A DNA stretch of 64,000 nt from Mesorhizobium sp. B2-7-1 (GTDB lineage: Bacteria; Pseudomonadota; Alphaproteobacteria; Rhizobiales; Rhizobiaceae). The notes beneath the pieces are model-generated. The model saw only the letters and a program-made list of their open reading frames with translations, was not told the DNA's origin and made no database searches. Location: contig NZ_VFUA01000009.1 in assembly GCF_006440735.1 (NCBI RefSeq), forward strand, positions 45,330 through 109,329. The letters are read 5' to 3'. Below are positions 24,958 to 33,778 of the stretch, in pieces; position 1 is the stretch's first letter, and the number at the start of each line of letters is the position of its first letter. Made by a program: the position numbers and the translations under genes.

Positions 24958-26475
24958 TTGGCGGACGCGGGAGGGGTGTCGAGAAGTCGGATCGAGAAAG
25001 CCGGTGTCGTGGGCGCCGGGGTGATGGGTTCCGGCATAGCGGAAGTTCTGGCCGCGGCGGGCGTCGACGTGGTGATCGTCGACGAAGCGCGGGGGAAAGC
25101 CTCAGCCGCCGTCGAGCAGATCGCGTCGCGCCAACGCGCTCGGGCAGCCGCGGGCAAGGTCAGCGCGGAAACGGTCGAGAAACTGCTTGCCCATATCGAG
25201 CCCGTCGAGACTCTGGACCGCCTGGCCGGCACCGATCTGGTCGTGGAAGCCATAGTCGAACGTCTCGAGCCGAAGCGTCAGCTCATCGAGACGCTGGAAA
25301 AGATAGTCGGGCCGAACGCGATCATAGCGACCAATACTTCTTCGCTCTCGGTGACGGCGATCGCGTCAGCCGCAAAGCGGCCGCAGCGGGTCGCCGGCTA
25401 CCACTTCTTCAATCCCGTCCCGGCGATGAAGCTGGTCGAGGTCATCTCCGGCGCTCATACGGCGCCCGAGGTCGAGCACGCGCTGGTCGAACTCGCGGCC
25501 CGCTTTGGCCATCGCCCCGTTATCGCCGCCGACACGCCCGGCTTCATCGTCAACCACGCCGGCCGCGCCTTCGGGACGGAAGCCTTGGCGATGCTGCGCG
25601 AGGGCGTCGCATCGATCGGCGACATCGATACCATCCTGCGGGACGCCGCCGGATTCAGAATGGGTCCGTTCGAGCTGATGGACCTGACCGGGCTCGATGT
25701 CTCGCATCCGGTCATGGAAAGCATCTACAACCAATTCTACCAGGATCCGCGCTACCGCCCGTCGGTCGTTGCCGCCCGGCGCGTGGAGGCAGGTCTTCTC
25801 GGCCGCAAGACCAAACGTGGGTTCTACGACCACGGCGATGCCCGACCGATCTCCTCCTCGGGACCGGTAGAACCGGCCGGCGCGGAGGCGGCTTTGCCGG
25901 GCCGCGTCACCGTGATCGCCGACAACGAGGTCTCGGGTATGCAGGAGCTCGTCGACTCATGCGCCGCCGAGCGTACAATCGACGGCGACCACCTCATTCT
26001 GATCGGCCTGGAGGGCGAGGACGTGGCAGGCGCGGCGGTGCGGCTCGGTGTGCCGGCTTGGCTTTGCGTGGGCTTCGACCCGTTTTTCGGCATCGACCGC
26101 CACGTGACACTCGTGGCGTGTGCCGCAACGTCCGATCGGACCAGGGAAGCGGCTTTGAGCCTGGTCCGCCGCGCCGGCCGCAAGGCGACCATGGTGGAGG
26201 ATAGCTGCGGGGCGGTCTGCCAGCGCGTCATCGCCATGATCGTCAATATCGGCAGCGAAATCGTCGGGCAGAAAATCGCTTCGGCGCCGGATCTCGATGC
26301 AGCGGTCAGGCTTGGCCTGGGCTACCCGCTGGGGCCGCTGGAATGGGGCGACAAGATCGGCCCCAAACGCATTCTGCGTATCCTGGACACGATTTATGAC
26401 CGCACCCGCGACCCTCGCTACAGGGCAAGCCTATGGCTGCGGCGACGCGCGGAACTAGGCCTTTCATTGCAATAG
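24958..26475 (+). CDS. 3-hydroxyacyl-CoA dehydrogenase (PaaH/FadB-type)
   Basis: A protein of about 505 residues. The N-terminal Rossmann fold (KAGVVGAGVMGSGIAEVLAAAGVDVVIVD) binds NAD; the segment YHFFNPVPAMKLVEVI carries the catalytic His of the family; NHAGRAFGTEALAML and RMGPFELMDLTGLDVSHPV belong to the first C-terminal domain, and a second C-terminal domain (LGLGYPLGPLEWGDKIGP) follows, as in PaaH-type enzymes. There is no ATG near the homology start, so TTG 24958 or GTG 24976 is used. It oxidises the product of the preceding hydratase. No thiolase is present nearby. Confidence 0.88.
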   Translation: MADAGGVSRSRIEKAGVVGAGVMGSGIAEVLAAAGVDVVIVDEARGKASAAVEQIASRQRARAAAGKVSAETVEKLLAHIEPVETLDRLAGTDLVVEAIVERLEPKRQLIETLEKIVGPNAIIATNTSSLSVTAIASAAKRPQRVAGYHFFNPVPAMKLVEVISGAHTAPEVEHALVELAARFGHRPVIAADTPGFIVNHAGRAFGTEALAMLREGVASIGDIDTILRDAAGFRMGPFELMDLTGLDVSHPVMESIYNQFYQDPRYRPSVVAARRVEAGLLGRKTKRGFYDHGDARPISSSGPVEPAGAEAALPGRVTVIADNEVSGMQELVDSCAAERTIDGDHLILIGLEGEDVAGAAVRLGVPAWLCVGFDPFFGIDRHVTLVACAATSDRTREAALSLVRRAGRKATMVEDSCGAVCQRVIAMIVNIGSEIVGQKIASAPDLDAAVRLGLGYPLGPLEWGDKIGPKRILRILDTIYDRTRDPRYRASLWLRRRAELGLSLQ

Positions 26476-26495
26476 GCCGAGCGGGAGGAGACGAG

Positions 26496-28673
26496 TTGGC
26501 CCAAAGACATGAACTGAAACCATCGGCGCCCTGGTACCGGATCGAAGCAGGCGAGTCCGACTGGTCGAGCCTGCCCGCGCGCGATCTCGTTCGCCTCTAT
26601 ACCCAGATGAAGCTGATCCGGCGCTTCGAGGAAAAGATCCTCGACCTGGAGAAGGCCGGTCTCATCCATGGCCCTGCCCATGCCAGCATCGGCCAGGAGG
26701 CGGCAGCTGTCGGCGCTGTGTCGATGCTGCGCGCCAACGATCAGATCAATGGCACGCATCGCGCGCACCATCAGGTGCTGACCAAACTGGTCAATGCGCA
26801 GACAGAACCGGACTTCGATATACTGAGCCAGGACTTCACGCCGCCGATGGACGATGCCGTCTACCGCTTCATGGCGGAAATCATGGGGCTTTCGCCAGGC
26901 TATTGCGAAGGCCGCGGCGGCTCGATGCATATGCGCCATGCCGAGTCCGGCGTCGCCGGCACCAGCGCCATCGTCGGCGGCAACATTCCGCATGCCGTCG
27001 GATACGCCCTTGCCGACAACGTGCTTAGCCGGGACGGTATTTCGGTCGCCTTCTTCGGCGATGGCGCTTCGCTTCAGGGCGCGGCCTATGAATCGATGAA
27101 CATCGCGGCCGCCTACAGGCTGCCGGTCATCTTCTTCGTCGAGAACAATCTCTATGCCGTTTCCACGCATATCGAGGATGTGACGGCCGAGCCCAGGAAC
27201 GCATCGCGCGGCCCCATGCTCGGCTTCACCGGCATCGAGTGCGACGGCATGGATGTGGTCGCCGTCCATCGAGCGATGTCCGACGCGATCGAAACGATCC
27301 GCGCGGGGCGCGGTCCCGTCGTCATCGAGGCGAAGTGCTACCGCCATCACCATCAGAGCGGCAGCAAGACCGGCAGCGAATTCGGCTACCGCAGCAGCGA
27401 GGAAGAACAGGAATGGCTGAAGCGCGACCCGCTGCGGCTGGCGGAGACACGTCTCGGCAAGCTCGGAATCCTCGATAGCGCGGCTCTGGCCCTGATCGAC
27501 GAGCGCGTAAGCGCGGTCGTCCAGTCGGCCGCGGCACGGCTGACTGAAACGGCGCCGGGCAGCAACCAGCTTCGCATACAGGCAGGCCTATGGCCTTCCG
27601 CGCAGTCGGTGGACATCGGCATCCTTGCACCCCCCGCCGAGGCCGAGGGACTCAAGTACCGGGAAATCGAGGACTTCGCGCCCGATGAGTTGGTCAAAAG
27701 CCGTTTCGTCACCGCCGCCGGCGAAGCGCTGGGGGCGGCGATGGCGGCCGACCCGACCATCATCGTGCTGGGCGAGGACGTCCATCGGCTGCGTGGCGGC
27801 GTGAGCGGCTTTACCCGCTCCGCCCTCGAGCAGTTCCCAGGACGCGTGCTGGCCATGCCGATCGCCGAGAACGGCTTTACCGGCGTCGCGCTCGGCGCCG
27901 CGCTGCGCGGGCTGCGGCCGGTCGTGGAAATCATGTTCGGGGATTTCTGCTTCGTTGCGGCCGACCAGATCGGCAACGGCATCGCCAAGGTGAGGCACAT
28001 GTTCGGCGACGGGTTTCCCGTGCCGCTCGTCATGCGGGTGCGCGTTTCCCCGCACACCGGCTATGGCTCGCAGCATTCGAGCGACCCGGCCGCGCTGTTC
28101 AGGCTGTTCCCCGGCTGGCACGTGGTCGAGCCGACAACCGCCTTCGACTATGTCGGGCTGCTGAACACGGCGCTCAAGACCAACGACCCGGTCGCGATCA
28201 TCGAACACGTCGAATTCTACCAGCGCGAATCTCTTATGCCGCGCGACCAGCGCGACTATTGCATCCCGTTCGGCAAGGCCAAGATCGTCCGGCCGGGATC
28301 GGCATGCACGGTCCTTGCGACATCCGTCATGGTCCCCGCGGCTTTGAAGGTCGCGGAAGAGACCGGCATCGATGCCGAAATCATCGATATGCGCAGCGTC
28401 GGCCAGCTCACGACCGACTGGCCCCTGGTCCTGTCGTCCATCGCCAGGACAAACCGCGTCGTCATCGTCGAGCAGGTTGCGAGCGGCCTGTCGCTTGGGC
28501 GCCATTGGATCGCGGAGATCCAGGCGCGCGCCTTCGATGATCTCGATCACGAAATACTCCACGTCACCGGCAGCCTTTCGGCGCCCGTCGTTTCGGCCGT
28601 GTTGAACAAGGCCGCGCTGGGCTCTCCCGAGAAGCTGCGGCAGGCGCTGGAGTTGATTACCAGTAGCGCTTGA
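26496..28673 (+). CDS. Fused E1 alpha/beta subunit of a thiamine-dependent 2-oxoacid (acetoin-like) dehydrogenase, second copy
   Basis: About 725 residues. The alpha half contains GRGGSMHMRHAES and the thiamine motif GDGASLQG ending in VENNLYAVS; the beta half contains AAMAADPTIIVLGEDVHRLRGG, PIAENGFTGVALGAALRG and the substrate-side VRVSPHTGYGSQHSSD. TTG 26496 is chosen because GGAGGAG lies 5 bases before it; the upstream ATG at 26433 would overlap the previous gene by 43 bases and has no such site. No E2 is adjacent; the AcoC-like protein at 56146 is a candidate partner. It differs clearly in sequence from the first E1. Confidence 0.88.
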   Translation: MAQRHELKPSAPWYRIEAGESDWSSLPARDLVRLYTQMKLIRRFEEKILDLEKAGLIHGPAHASIGQEAAAVGAVSMLRANDQINGTHRAHHQVLTKLVNAQTEPDFDILSQDFTPPMDDAVYRFMAEIMGLSPGYCEGRGGSMHMRHAESGVAGTSAIVGGNIPHAVGYALADNVLSRDGISVAFFGDGASLQGAAYESMNIAAAYRLPVIFFVENNLYAVSTHIEDVTAEPRNASRGPMLGFTGIECDGMDVVAVHRAMSDAIETIRAGRGPVVIEAKCYRHHHQSGSKTGSEFGYRSSEEEQEWLKRDPLRLAETRLGKLGILDSAALALIDERVSAVVQSAAARLTETAPGSNQLRIQAGLWPSAQSVDIGILAPPAEAEGLKYREIEDFAPDELVKSRFVTAAGEALGAAMAADPTIIVLGEDVHRLRGGVSGFTRSALEQFPGRVLAMPIAENGFTGVALGAALRGLRPVVEIMFGDFCFVAADQIGNGIAKVRHMFGDGFPVPLVMRVRVSPHTGYGSQHSSDPAALFRLFPGWHVVEPTTAFDYVGLLNTALKTNDPVAIIEHVEFYQRESLMPRDQRDYCIPFGKAKIVRPGSACTVLATSVMVPAALKVAEETGIDAEIIDMRSVGQLTTDWPLVLSSIARTNRVVIVEQVASGLSLGRHWIAEIQARAFDDLDHEILHVTGSLSAPVVSAVLNKAALGSPEKLRQALELITSSA

Positions 28674-28700
28674 ACCGAAAATGCCAAAAGGAGCATGATA

Positions 28701-30311
28701 ATGAGACTGGGGAACTTCAATCATATTGCCAGACATTGGAAAGGCCTTGCCGCGGCGACAATGCTTGCGGGCGTGGCTGCCACGGCGGTGCCGGCGGAGG
28801 CCAAGACGCTGGTCATCGCGCGCGACATGGACATCAACTCCCTCGATATCGACAGAAGCTGGTGCGACACCTGCATGATCTACAATGCCGCGGTCTATGA
28901 CGGCCTTCTGGCGCTCGACAAGGACAACAAGCTCGTTCCGGTCATCGCCGAGAGCTGGACGGTCAACGACGACCAGACCGTGTTCACCTTCAAGCTCAAC
29001 CCGAAAGCCACTTTCTCCGACGGCTCGAAGATCGAAGCGAAAGACGTCAAATGGTCGTGGGAGCGACTGAAGAACATAAAGGGCAGCCCGTCGGACCTCG
29101 CCTCGACGATTTCATCGATCGAGACTCCCGACGCCGAAACGGTGGTCGCGAAAACCGCTGAACCAAATTCGGAACTGCTGAACGTCCTGGCCGCCAGCTA
29201 TTTCGGCGTCATCAACAGCGATGTCGCCCAGGCCGAGGGCAAAGCCACCGCGGCGGCCGACGCGGCACAGTCAGACCCTGCCGAGCCGTGGTTCCTGGCG
29301 CATTCGGCCGGCGCTGGCCCATTCGTGCTCGACTCCTACCAGCCCGGAGCGGAACTCAGGCTGAAGCGAAACGAAAAATATTGGCGCGAACCGGCCAAGG
29401 TCGACGAGATCGTCATCCGTCAGGTCGGCGATGCCGTCGCTCAGGCCCAGCTTCTGCAGAGCGGCCAGGCCGACGTCGCCATGAACATCGATCCCGAGAC
29501 TGCCAAGACGCTGACCGGGCCGAACGTCAAAACGGAATCGGCTCCCTCCAACAACTTCGTCTACATTGCGATCAGCCCGGGAGCCGTCGCCAATCCCTTC
29601 CCGATGACCGCCGACATCCGCGAGGCGATCTCGCTGGCCGTCGACCGCAAGTCGCTCGTCGACTTCACCTTGGGCGAAGGCAATGGCCGGTTGATTTCGG
29701 TCCCCTTCCCGCTGGATTTCCCGGGCGGCGCGGGACACTCGATACCGGAATTCGACCAGGCCAAGGCCAAGGAACTGCTTGCCAAGGCCGGCCACGCCGA
29801 CGGCTTTACGCTGGAAGCGACCTATCCGAAGCTGAACGTCTATGGCGTCGACTTCACCCTTGCCATGCAGAAAATCCAGCAGGACCTGGCGGCGGTCAAC
29901 ATCAAGCTTGACCTCAAGCCCGTCGAGTTCCCGAACTGGCGCGAGGCGGCGAACAAGGATCACATCCCGCTGACCTTCGTCTTCTTCGCCCCGGACTTTT
30001 ATGGGACGTCGCAATATGTGAACTATTTCGGCCTGGCGCCGGATTCGACCTGGGCCAAGCGCGCGGGTGCCGCAACCGACCCGTCCTTCGTCATCAACGA
30101 CACCAAGCCGATGCTGGCCGAAGCCCTGAAGTCGGCGCCCGACAAGGCGGAAAAGATCTATTTCGACATCGGCGAGAAGATCAAGGCGCAGAACGTCATC
30201 ATTCCGATGATCAGCCCGAACACCATCCTTGCCTATGGCAGCAAGGTCCATGGCGTGCGGAACTCGCCGAGCTCGAACGTTCCTCTCTACGAGATCTCGC
30301 TCGACGACTGA
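28701..30311 (+). CDS. Family-5 (peptide/nickel-type) ABC substrate-binding protein, orphan
   Basis: A 536-residue periplasmic binding protein of the DppA/OppA class. A signal peptide (about residues 1-34, ending PAEA) precedes KTLVIARDMDINSLDIDRSW. Family landmarks are VPVIAESWTVNDDQTVFTFKLN, KNIKGSPSDLASTI and REAISLAVDRKSLVDF. ATG 28701 has AGGAG at correct spacing; ATG 28695 is too close. No permease or ATPase gene is adjacent, whereas the dipeptide-type transporter at 51129-55075 has no binding protein, so they may work together. A strong hairpin follows the stop. Confidence 0.9.
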   Translation: MRLGNFNHIARHWKGLAAATMLAGVAATAVPAEAKTLVIARDMDINSLDIDRSWCDTCMIYNAAVYDGLLALDKDNKLVPVIAESWTVNDDQTVFTFKLNPKATFSDGSKIEAKDVKWSWERLKNIKGSPSDLASTISSIETPDAETVVAKTAEPNSELLNVLAASYFGVINSDVAQAEGKATAAADAAQSDPAEPWFLAHSAGAGPFVLDSYQPGAELRLKRNEKYWREPAKVDEIVIRQVGDAVAQAQLLQSGQADVAMNIDPETAKTLTGPNVKTESAPSNNFVYIAISPGAVANPFPMTADIREAISLAVDRKSLVDFTLGEGNGRLISVPFPLDFPGGAGHSIPEFDQAKAKELLAKAGHADGFTLEATYPKLNVYGVDFTLAMQKIQQDLAAVNIKLDLKPVEFPNWREAANKDHIPLTFVFFAPDFYGTSQYVNYFGLAPDSTWAKRAGAATDPSFVINDTKPMLAEALKSAPDKAEKIYFDIGEKIKAQNVIIPMISPNTILAYGSKVHGVRNSPSSNVPLYEISLDD

Positions 30312-30327
30312 CCGCGCCGTTCCGTCC

Positions 30328-30358
30328 TCCGCGGGGCGCATGAAACGCGCCCCGCGGA
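30328..30358 (+). terminator. Strong intercistronic stem-loop after the family-5 binding protein
   Basis: TCCGCGGGGCGC (30328-30339) pairs with GCGCCCCGCGGA (30347-30358), a perfect 12-bp stem with a 7-base loop. No T-tract follows, so it probably protects or attenuates the mRNA between the abundant binding protein and the transaminase rather than fully ending it. Confidence 0.75.
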
Positions 30359-30453
30359 TACGGCCCGAAGGCCAAAACAGGATTTCTGCCAGCAAAGAGA
30401 TCGAGCCACTCGCCCTTTCCATGAAACGGGAGAGGCTCTGATGGAGGATAACC

Positions 30454-31413
30454 GTGCCCTATACCGATTTCATTTTCGATGGTTACCGCAAGCGCCTCAG
30501 CGAGCTCGAGGCCAGCGACAACCCTTTGTCCAAGGGCGTGGCCTATATCGAAGGTGAGCTCTATCCCATCCATGAAGCCCGCATTCCGATCCTGGACCAG
30601 GGCTTCCTCCATTCGGACCTGACATATGACGTGCCGGCCATCTGGGATGGCCGCTTCTTCCGCCTCGACGACCATTTGGACCGCTTCGAGCGCAGCTTGA
30701 AACAGTTGCGGCTGCGCAGCTCGCTCGATCGTCATGGCATTCGCCAGAAGCTCGTGGAATTGGCCGCCAGGAGCGGCATCCGCGACGCTTATGTCTGCAT
30801 GATCGTGACCCGGGGCCTGAAATTCATCCGCCAGTACAGTCCGGATGAAATCGAAAACAACCTCTATCTCATGGTGCAGCCCTTCGTGTGGGTCATGGGC
30901 GAAGAGCTGCAGAAGACCGGCGGCTCCGCCGTCATCGCCCGCGATGTCCGACGCGTGCCGCCAGGCGCCATCGATCCGACCGTGAAGAACCTGCAATGGG
31001 GCGACTTCGTGCGCGGCATGCTGGAGGCGCGGGACCGCGGCGCCAACTACCCGATCCTGACCGACGGCGACGGCAATCTGACCGAAGGTTCAGGCTTCAA
31101 TGTCTGCATCATCAAGGACGGCGTCTTGCGCACGCCGAAGCGCGGGGTGCTGGAGGGCGTCACGCGCAAGACCGTGCTGGAAGTCGCCAAGGCGAATGGC
31201 ATCGAATGCCATGTCGAAGACGTGCCGGTCAGCGCGGCCTACGATTGCGACGAATTGCTCTTTGTCACCACCGCCGGCGGCGTCATGCCGATCACCAAGC
31301 TGGACGGGGTCGCGATCGGCAATGGCGAAGTCGGGCCGCTCAGCAAGACGATCTGGAAGGCCTACTGGGAAGCGCATTACGACCCGATGCGCAGCTTCGC
31401 GATCAACTATTGA
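30454..31413 (+). CDS. Class IV aminotransferase, (R)-amine transaminase-like
   Basis: A 319-residue fold-type IV PLP enzyme. The PLP lysine is K178 in [26 protein letters not shown] and TTAGGVMP bind the cofactor phosphate and substrate. The whole chain aligns by memory with the (R)-selective amine transaminase of Arthrobacter (shared blocks such as [37 protein letters not shown]), closer than to ilvE or D-alanine transaminase. The start is GTG 30454 after GGAGG. It would move an amino group from an (R)-amine or D-amino acid to pyruvate. It is last in the operon, before a good terminator. Confidence 0.85.
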   Translation: MPYTDFIFDGYRKRLSELEASDNPLSKGVAYIEGELYPIHEARIPILDQGFLHSDLTYDVPAIWDGRFFRLDDHLDRFERSLKQLRLRSSLDRHGIRQKLVELAARSGIRDAYVCMIVTRGLKFIRQYSPDEIENNLYLMVQPFVWVMGEELQKTGGSAVIARDVRRVPPGAIDPTVKNLQWGDFVRGMLEARDRGANYPILTDGDGNLTEGSGFNVCIIKDGVLRTPKRGVLEGVTRKTVLEVAKANGIECHVEDVPVSAAYDCDELLFVTTAGGVMPITKLDGVAIGNGEVGPLSKTIWKAYWEAHYDPMRSFAINY

Positions 31414-31452
31414 GGCGTGTCGAGACCCGGCCGAGCAGGATCGGCCTAAGCG

Positions 31453-31489
31453 AGCCGCCGCGAACCGATGCGGCGGCTTTTCCTTTTGG
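31453..31489 (+). terminator. Rho-independent terminator after the class IV aminotransferase gene
   Basis: AGCCGCCGC (31453-31461) pairs with GCGGCGGCT (31470-31478) around an 8-base loop, followed by TTTTCCTTTT-like sequence. It lies between the plus-strand transaminase and the convergent RutE-like gene and is a textbook intrinsic terminator for the plus-strand operon. Confidence 0.85.
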
Positions 31490-31500
31490 TCTGGCGGCGA

Positions 31501-32070
31501 TCAGGCGATCTTGCAGGCATCGTCGAAGTCGAGGCGCGGAAGCCTGGCGAACAGACCTGACGGGTCACCATATCCCAGATTGACCAGGAAATTGCTTTTC
31601 CAGCTTGTCCCGGCGAAGAAGGCCTCGTCGACGAGTTGGTTCTTGAAACCCGACATCGGGCCGGCATCGAGGCCGAGCATGCGCGCGGCGACGATCAGAT
31701 AGCCGCCCTGCAGCGTGCCGTTGCGAAACGCGGTTTCGTGCGCGACATCGGGGCTCGACGTGAACCACGAGCGCGCGTCGGCATGCGGAAACAGCTGCGG
31801 CAACCGATCGTAGAAGGCTTCGTCATAGGCGACGATGGCGGTGACCGGCGCCGCCATGGTCTTGGCGGAATTGCCGCTGCTCAAGGCCGGGCGCAGCTTT
31901 TCCTTGGCCCCCGGCGACTTGACGAAGACGAACCGGCCCGGCGAGCAGTTCGCCGAGGTCGGCGCCATTTTCAGAAGGTCGTAGAGCCGGCGAAGCGTTT
32001 CGTCGGACACAGGCTTGTCTGTCCACTTGTTGTGGGTACGAGCCGTCGTGAAAATGCTGAAGTCGTTCAT
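31501..32070 (-). CDS. rutE: RutE-like malonic semialdehyde reductase (nitroreductase fold)
   Basis: A 189-residue flavin enzyme of the nitroreductase fold. Segments [70 protein letters not shown] and [17 protein letters not shown] match E. coli RutE almost word for word as I recall it. RutE/YdfG reduce malonic semialdehyde to 3-hydroxypropionate in pyrimidine nitrogen release. None of the other rut genes (rutA-D, F, G) is here, so it probably detoxifies a semialdehyde formed by the aminotransferases of this region. It lies 139 bases after the class III aminotransferase on the same strand. Confidence 0.85.
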   Translation of the reverse strand: MNDFSIFTTARTHNKWTDKPVSDETLRRLYDLLKMAPTSANCSPGRFVFVKSPGAKEKLRPALSSGNSAKTMAAPVTAIVAYDEAFYDRLPQLFPHADARSWFTSSPDVAHETAFRNGTLQGGYLIVAARMLGLDAGPMSGFKNQLVDEAFFAGTSWKSNFLVNLGYGDPSGLFARLPRLDFDDACKIA

Positions 32071-32209
32071 CGCGACCCTTCAATCCCTGAACATGAAGTC
32101 GATGGGACGCGTCGCCTCAAGCCGCGCGAGAGGCGCCGACAGTCCCATTGTTGCCATCGCGGCACGGCGGTCGGCCGTGGGCGGATCGCCGCCGGCCGGC
32201 GAGCGGCTG

Positions 32210-33493
32210 TCAGCGCGCGATCTTGAGCCTGGCCAACACCAGAGGGTTTTCGTTCGCCGGGATACGCGTGCGTTCCGCCTTCAGCTCCGCAAAAGCCCGC
32301 TCGCTTGCCTTCAGCGTCTCGTCGATATCGGCGGCCGTCATGGCGGCATTCAAGAACATGTTGTGGTAGGGATGGAAGTACACGCCATGCTTGAGCGCGC
32401 TTGCGACCCAGGCATAGCCGAGGCGCATGTCGGGATCTTCGTGGAACAGGATTTGCGGCATCTGCACCGGACCGGTCTGGCGCAGGGAGAACCCGAAGGC
32501 CACGGCTTGTTCCTCGAGCCCTGCCCTCAGCTTGTTCCCCAACTCGACCGTGCTTTCCAGGTACCTGGTCTCGCGGATCAGCCGAAGCGTTTCTATGCCT
32601 GCCGCCATCGGCACGGCCGAAAACCAGAAGGAACCGGTGGCGAAGATCGATCGCGCGGCGGCGTAGAAGCGCTGCGAGCCCATCATCGCCGAAATCGGAT
32701 GACCGTTGGCGATCGCCTTGCCCCAGCAACTGATGTCCGGCTCGACGCCCAGGATCGACCACGAACAATCGCGGGTCAGCCTGAAGCCCGCACGAACATC
32801 GTCGACGATAAGCGGCGCATCGAGATCGTCGCAGATCTTTCGGACAGCCTTTGCGAAACTCTCGGAAGGGATAAGCTGGTCGGCAAAGACCTCATGCTTG
32901 AAGGGTGTCGCGAAAATCCCAGCAACGTCGCCCTCGGCCGCGCGCACCGCCGCCTCGAGGCTTTCCAAGTTGTTGTATTCGTAGGTGAGGATCTGCTTGC
33001 GCTCGTCGTCGACGATGCCGGTGCGGTTCGGCGTGCACCACGGCTGCGAGCCATGGTAGGCGCCGGTGGCGACCAGGATCTTGCGACGCTTGGAGTAGGC
33101 CCGCGCTATCGTCATCGCCATGGAGGTCGCGTCGCTGCCGTTCTTGCAGAACATGGCCCAGTCGGCATGCGAGACCATCGAGACCATCGCCTCGGCCAAT
33201 TCGACCATCAGATAGGACGGTCCGGTCATGGTGTCGCCGAGTTCCGCCTGCCTTCGTGCGGCGGCCTCGATATCGACATTTCCATAGCCGAATAGATTCG
33301 GCCCATACGCACTGAGATAGTCGATATATTCATTACCATCGACGTCCCACAGCCGCGTGCCGCTGGCGCGACTGAAGAACTGCGGGAAGTCGGGCGGCAA
33401 AAGTGCCGTGGATTCATGGCCATACATTCCACCTGGTATAACGCGCCTGGCGCGTTCCAGAAGTTCTAAATTGCGGCTGTTCGACCAAGGCAT
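32210..33493 (-). CDS. Class III aminotransferase, glutamate-1-semialdehyde aminomutase-like
   Basis: A 427-residue fold-type I PLP enzyme. The PLP lysine is K259 in ISCWGKAIANGHP; the metal-like Asp motif is LIVDDVRAGFR; FCKNGSDATSMAMTIARAYSKR matches the N-terminal PLP-phosphate loop of the aminomutase/omega-transaminase branch. Start ATG 33493 agrees with the family N-terminus; the longer open frame runs into the divergent promoter region. It probably acts on an amino acid or amine with a terminal amino group, giving a semialdehyde the RutE-like enzyme could reduce. It is divergent from the putrescine-type importer. Confidence 0.87.
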   Translation of the reverse strand: MPWSNSRNLELLERARRVIPGGMYGHESTALLPPDFPQFFSRASGTRLWDVDGNEYIDYLSAYGPNLFGYGNVDIEAAARRQAELGDTMTGPSYLMVELAEAMVSMVSHADWAMFCKNGSDATSMAMTIARAYSKRRKILVATGAYHGSQPWCTPNRTGIVDDERKQILTYEYNNLESLEAAVRAAEGDVAGIFATPFKHEVFADQLIPSESFAKAVRKICDDLDAPLIVDDVRAGFRLTRDCSWSILGVEPDISCWGKAIANGHPISAMMGSQRFYAAARSIFATGSFWFSAVPMAAGIETLRLIRETRYLESTVELGNKLRAGLEEQAVAFGFSLRQTGPVQMPQILFHEDPDMRLGYAWVASALKHGVYFHPYHNMFLNAAMTAADIDETLKASERAFAELKAERTRIPANENPLVLARLKIAR

Positions 33494-33534
33494 GGATATG
33501 TGACCCCTGTTTTCGAGGCAGGCTATAGCAATAA

Positions 33535-33548
33535 AAATATCTGCTATC
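33535..33548. promoter_or_regulatory. Candidate shared regulatory site, copy 1
   Basis: AAATATCTGCTATC lies in the 285-base divergent intergenic region between the class III aminotransferase and the PotD-like gene. It matches AAATATCGGTTATC at 40775-40788 in 12 of 14 positions. The surrounding bases are AT-rich, consistent with promoters. No regulator gene is adjacent. Weak evidence. Confidence 0.3.
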
Positions 33549-33778
33549 AATGATGAATCCGATAGATTGCCGCTTCTGTTTCGGTTACAAATATCGAAGG
33601 TGGGATGCGTCAGCCGGCAAGGCTCGCGCAGACCAGCCTGCAGCGCCGAACGTACAAGGAGATGCCGATGGCAGGGTTGATCGAAGGAGAAGCCGGATTT
33701 GCCCAAGGCAATCCCGGTTCGATCGGCCGGTAAAAGCGGCGCCACCAAACAGGAAATCAAAGCCAAAAAGGGGAATAC

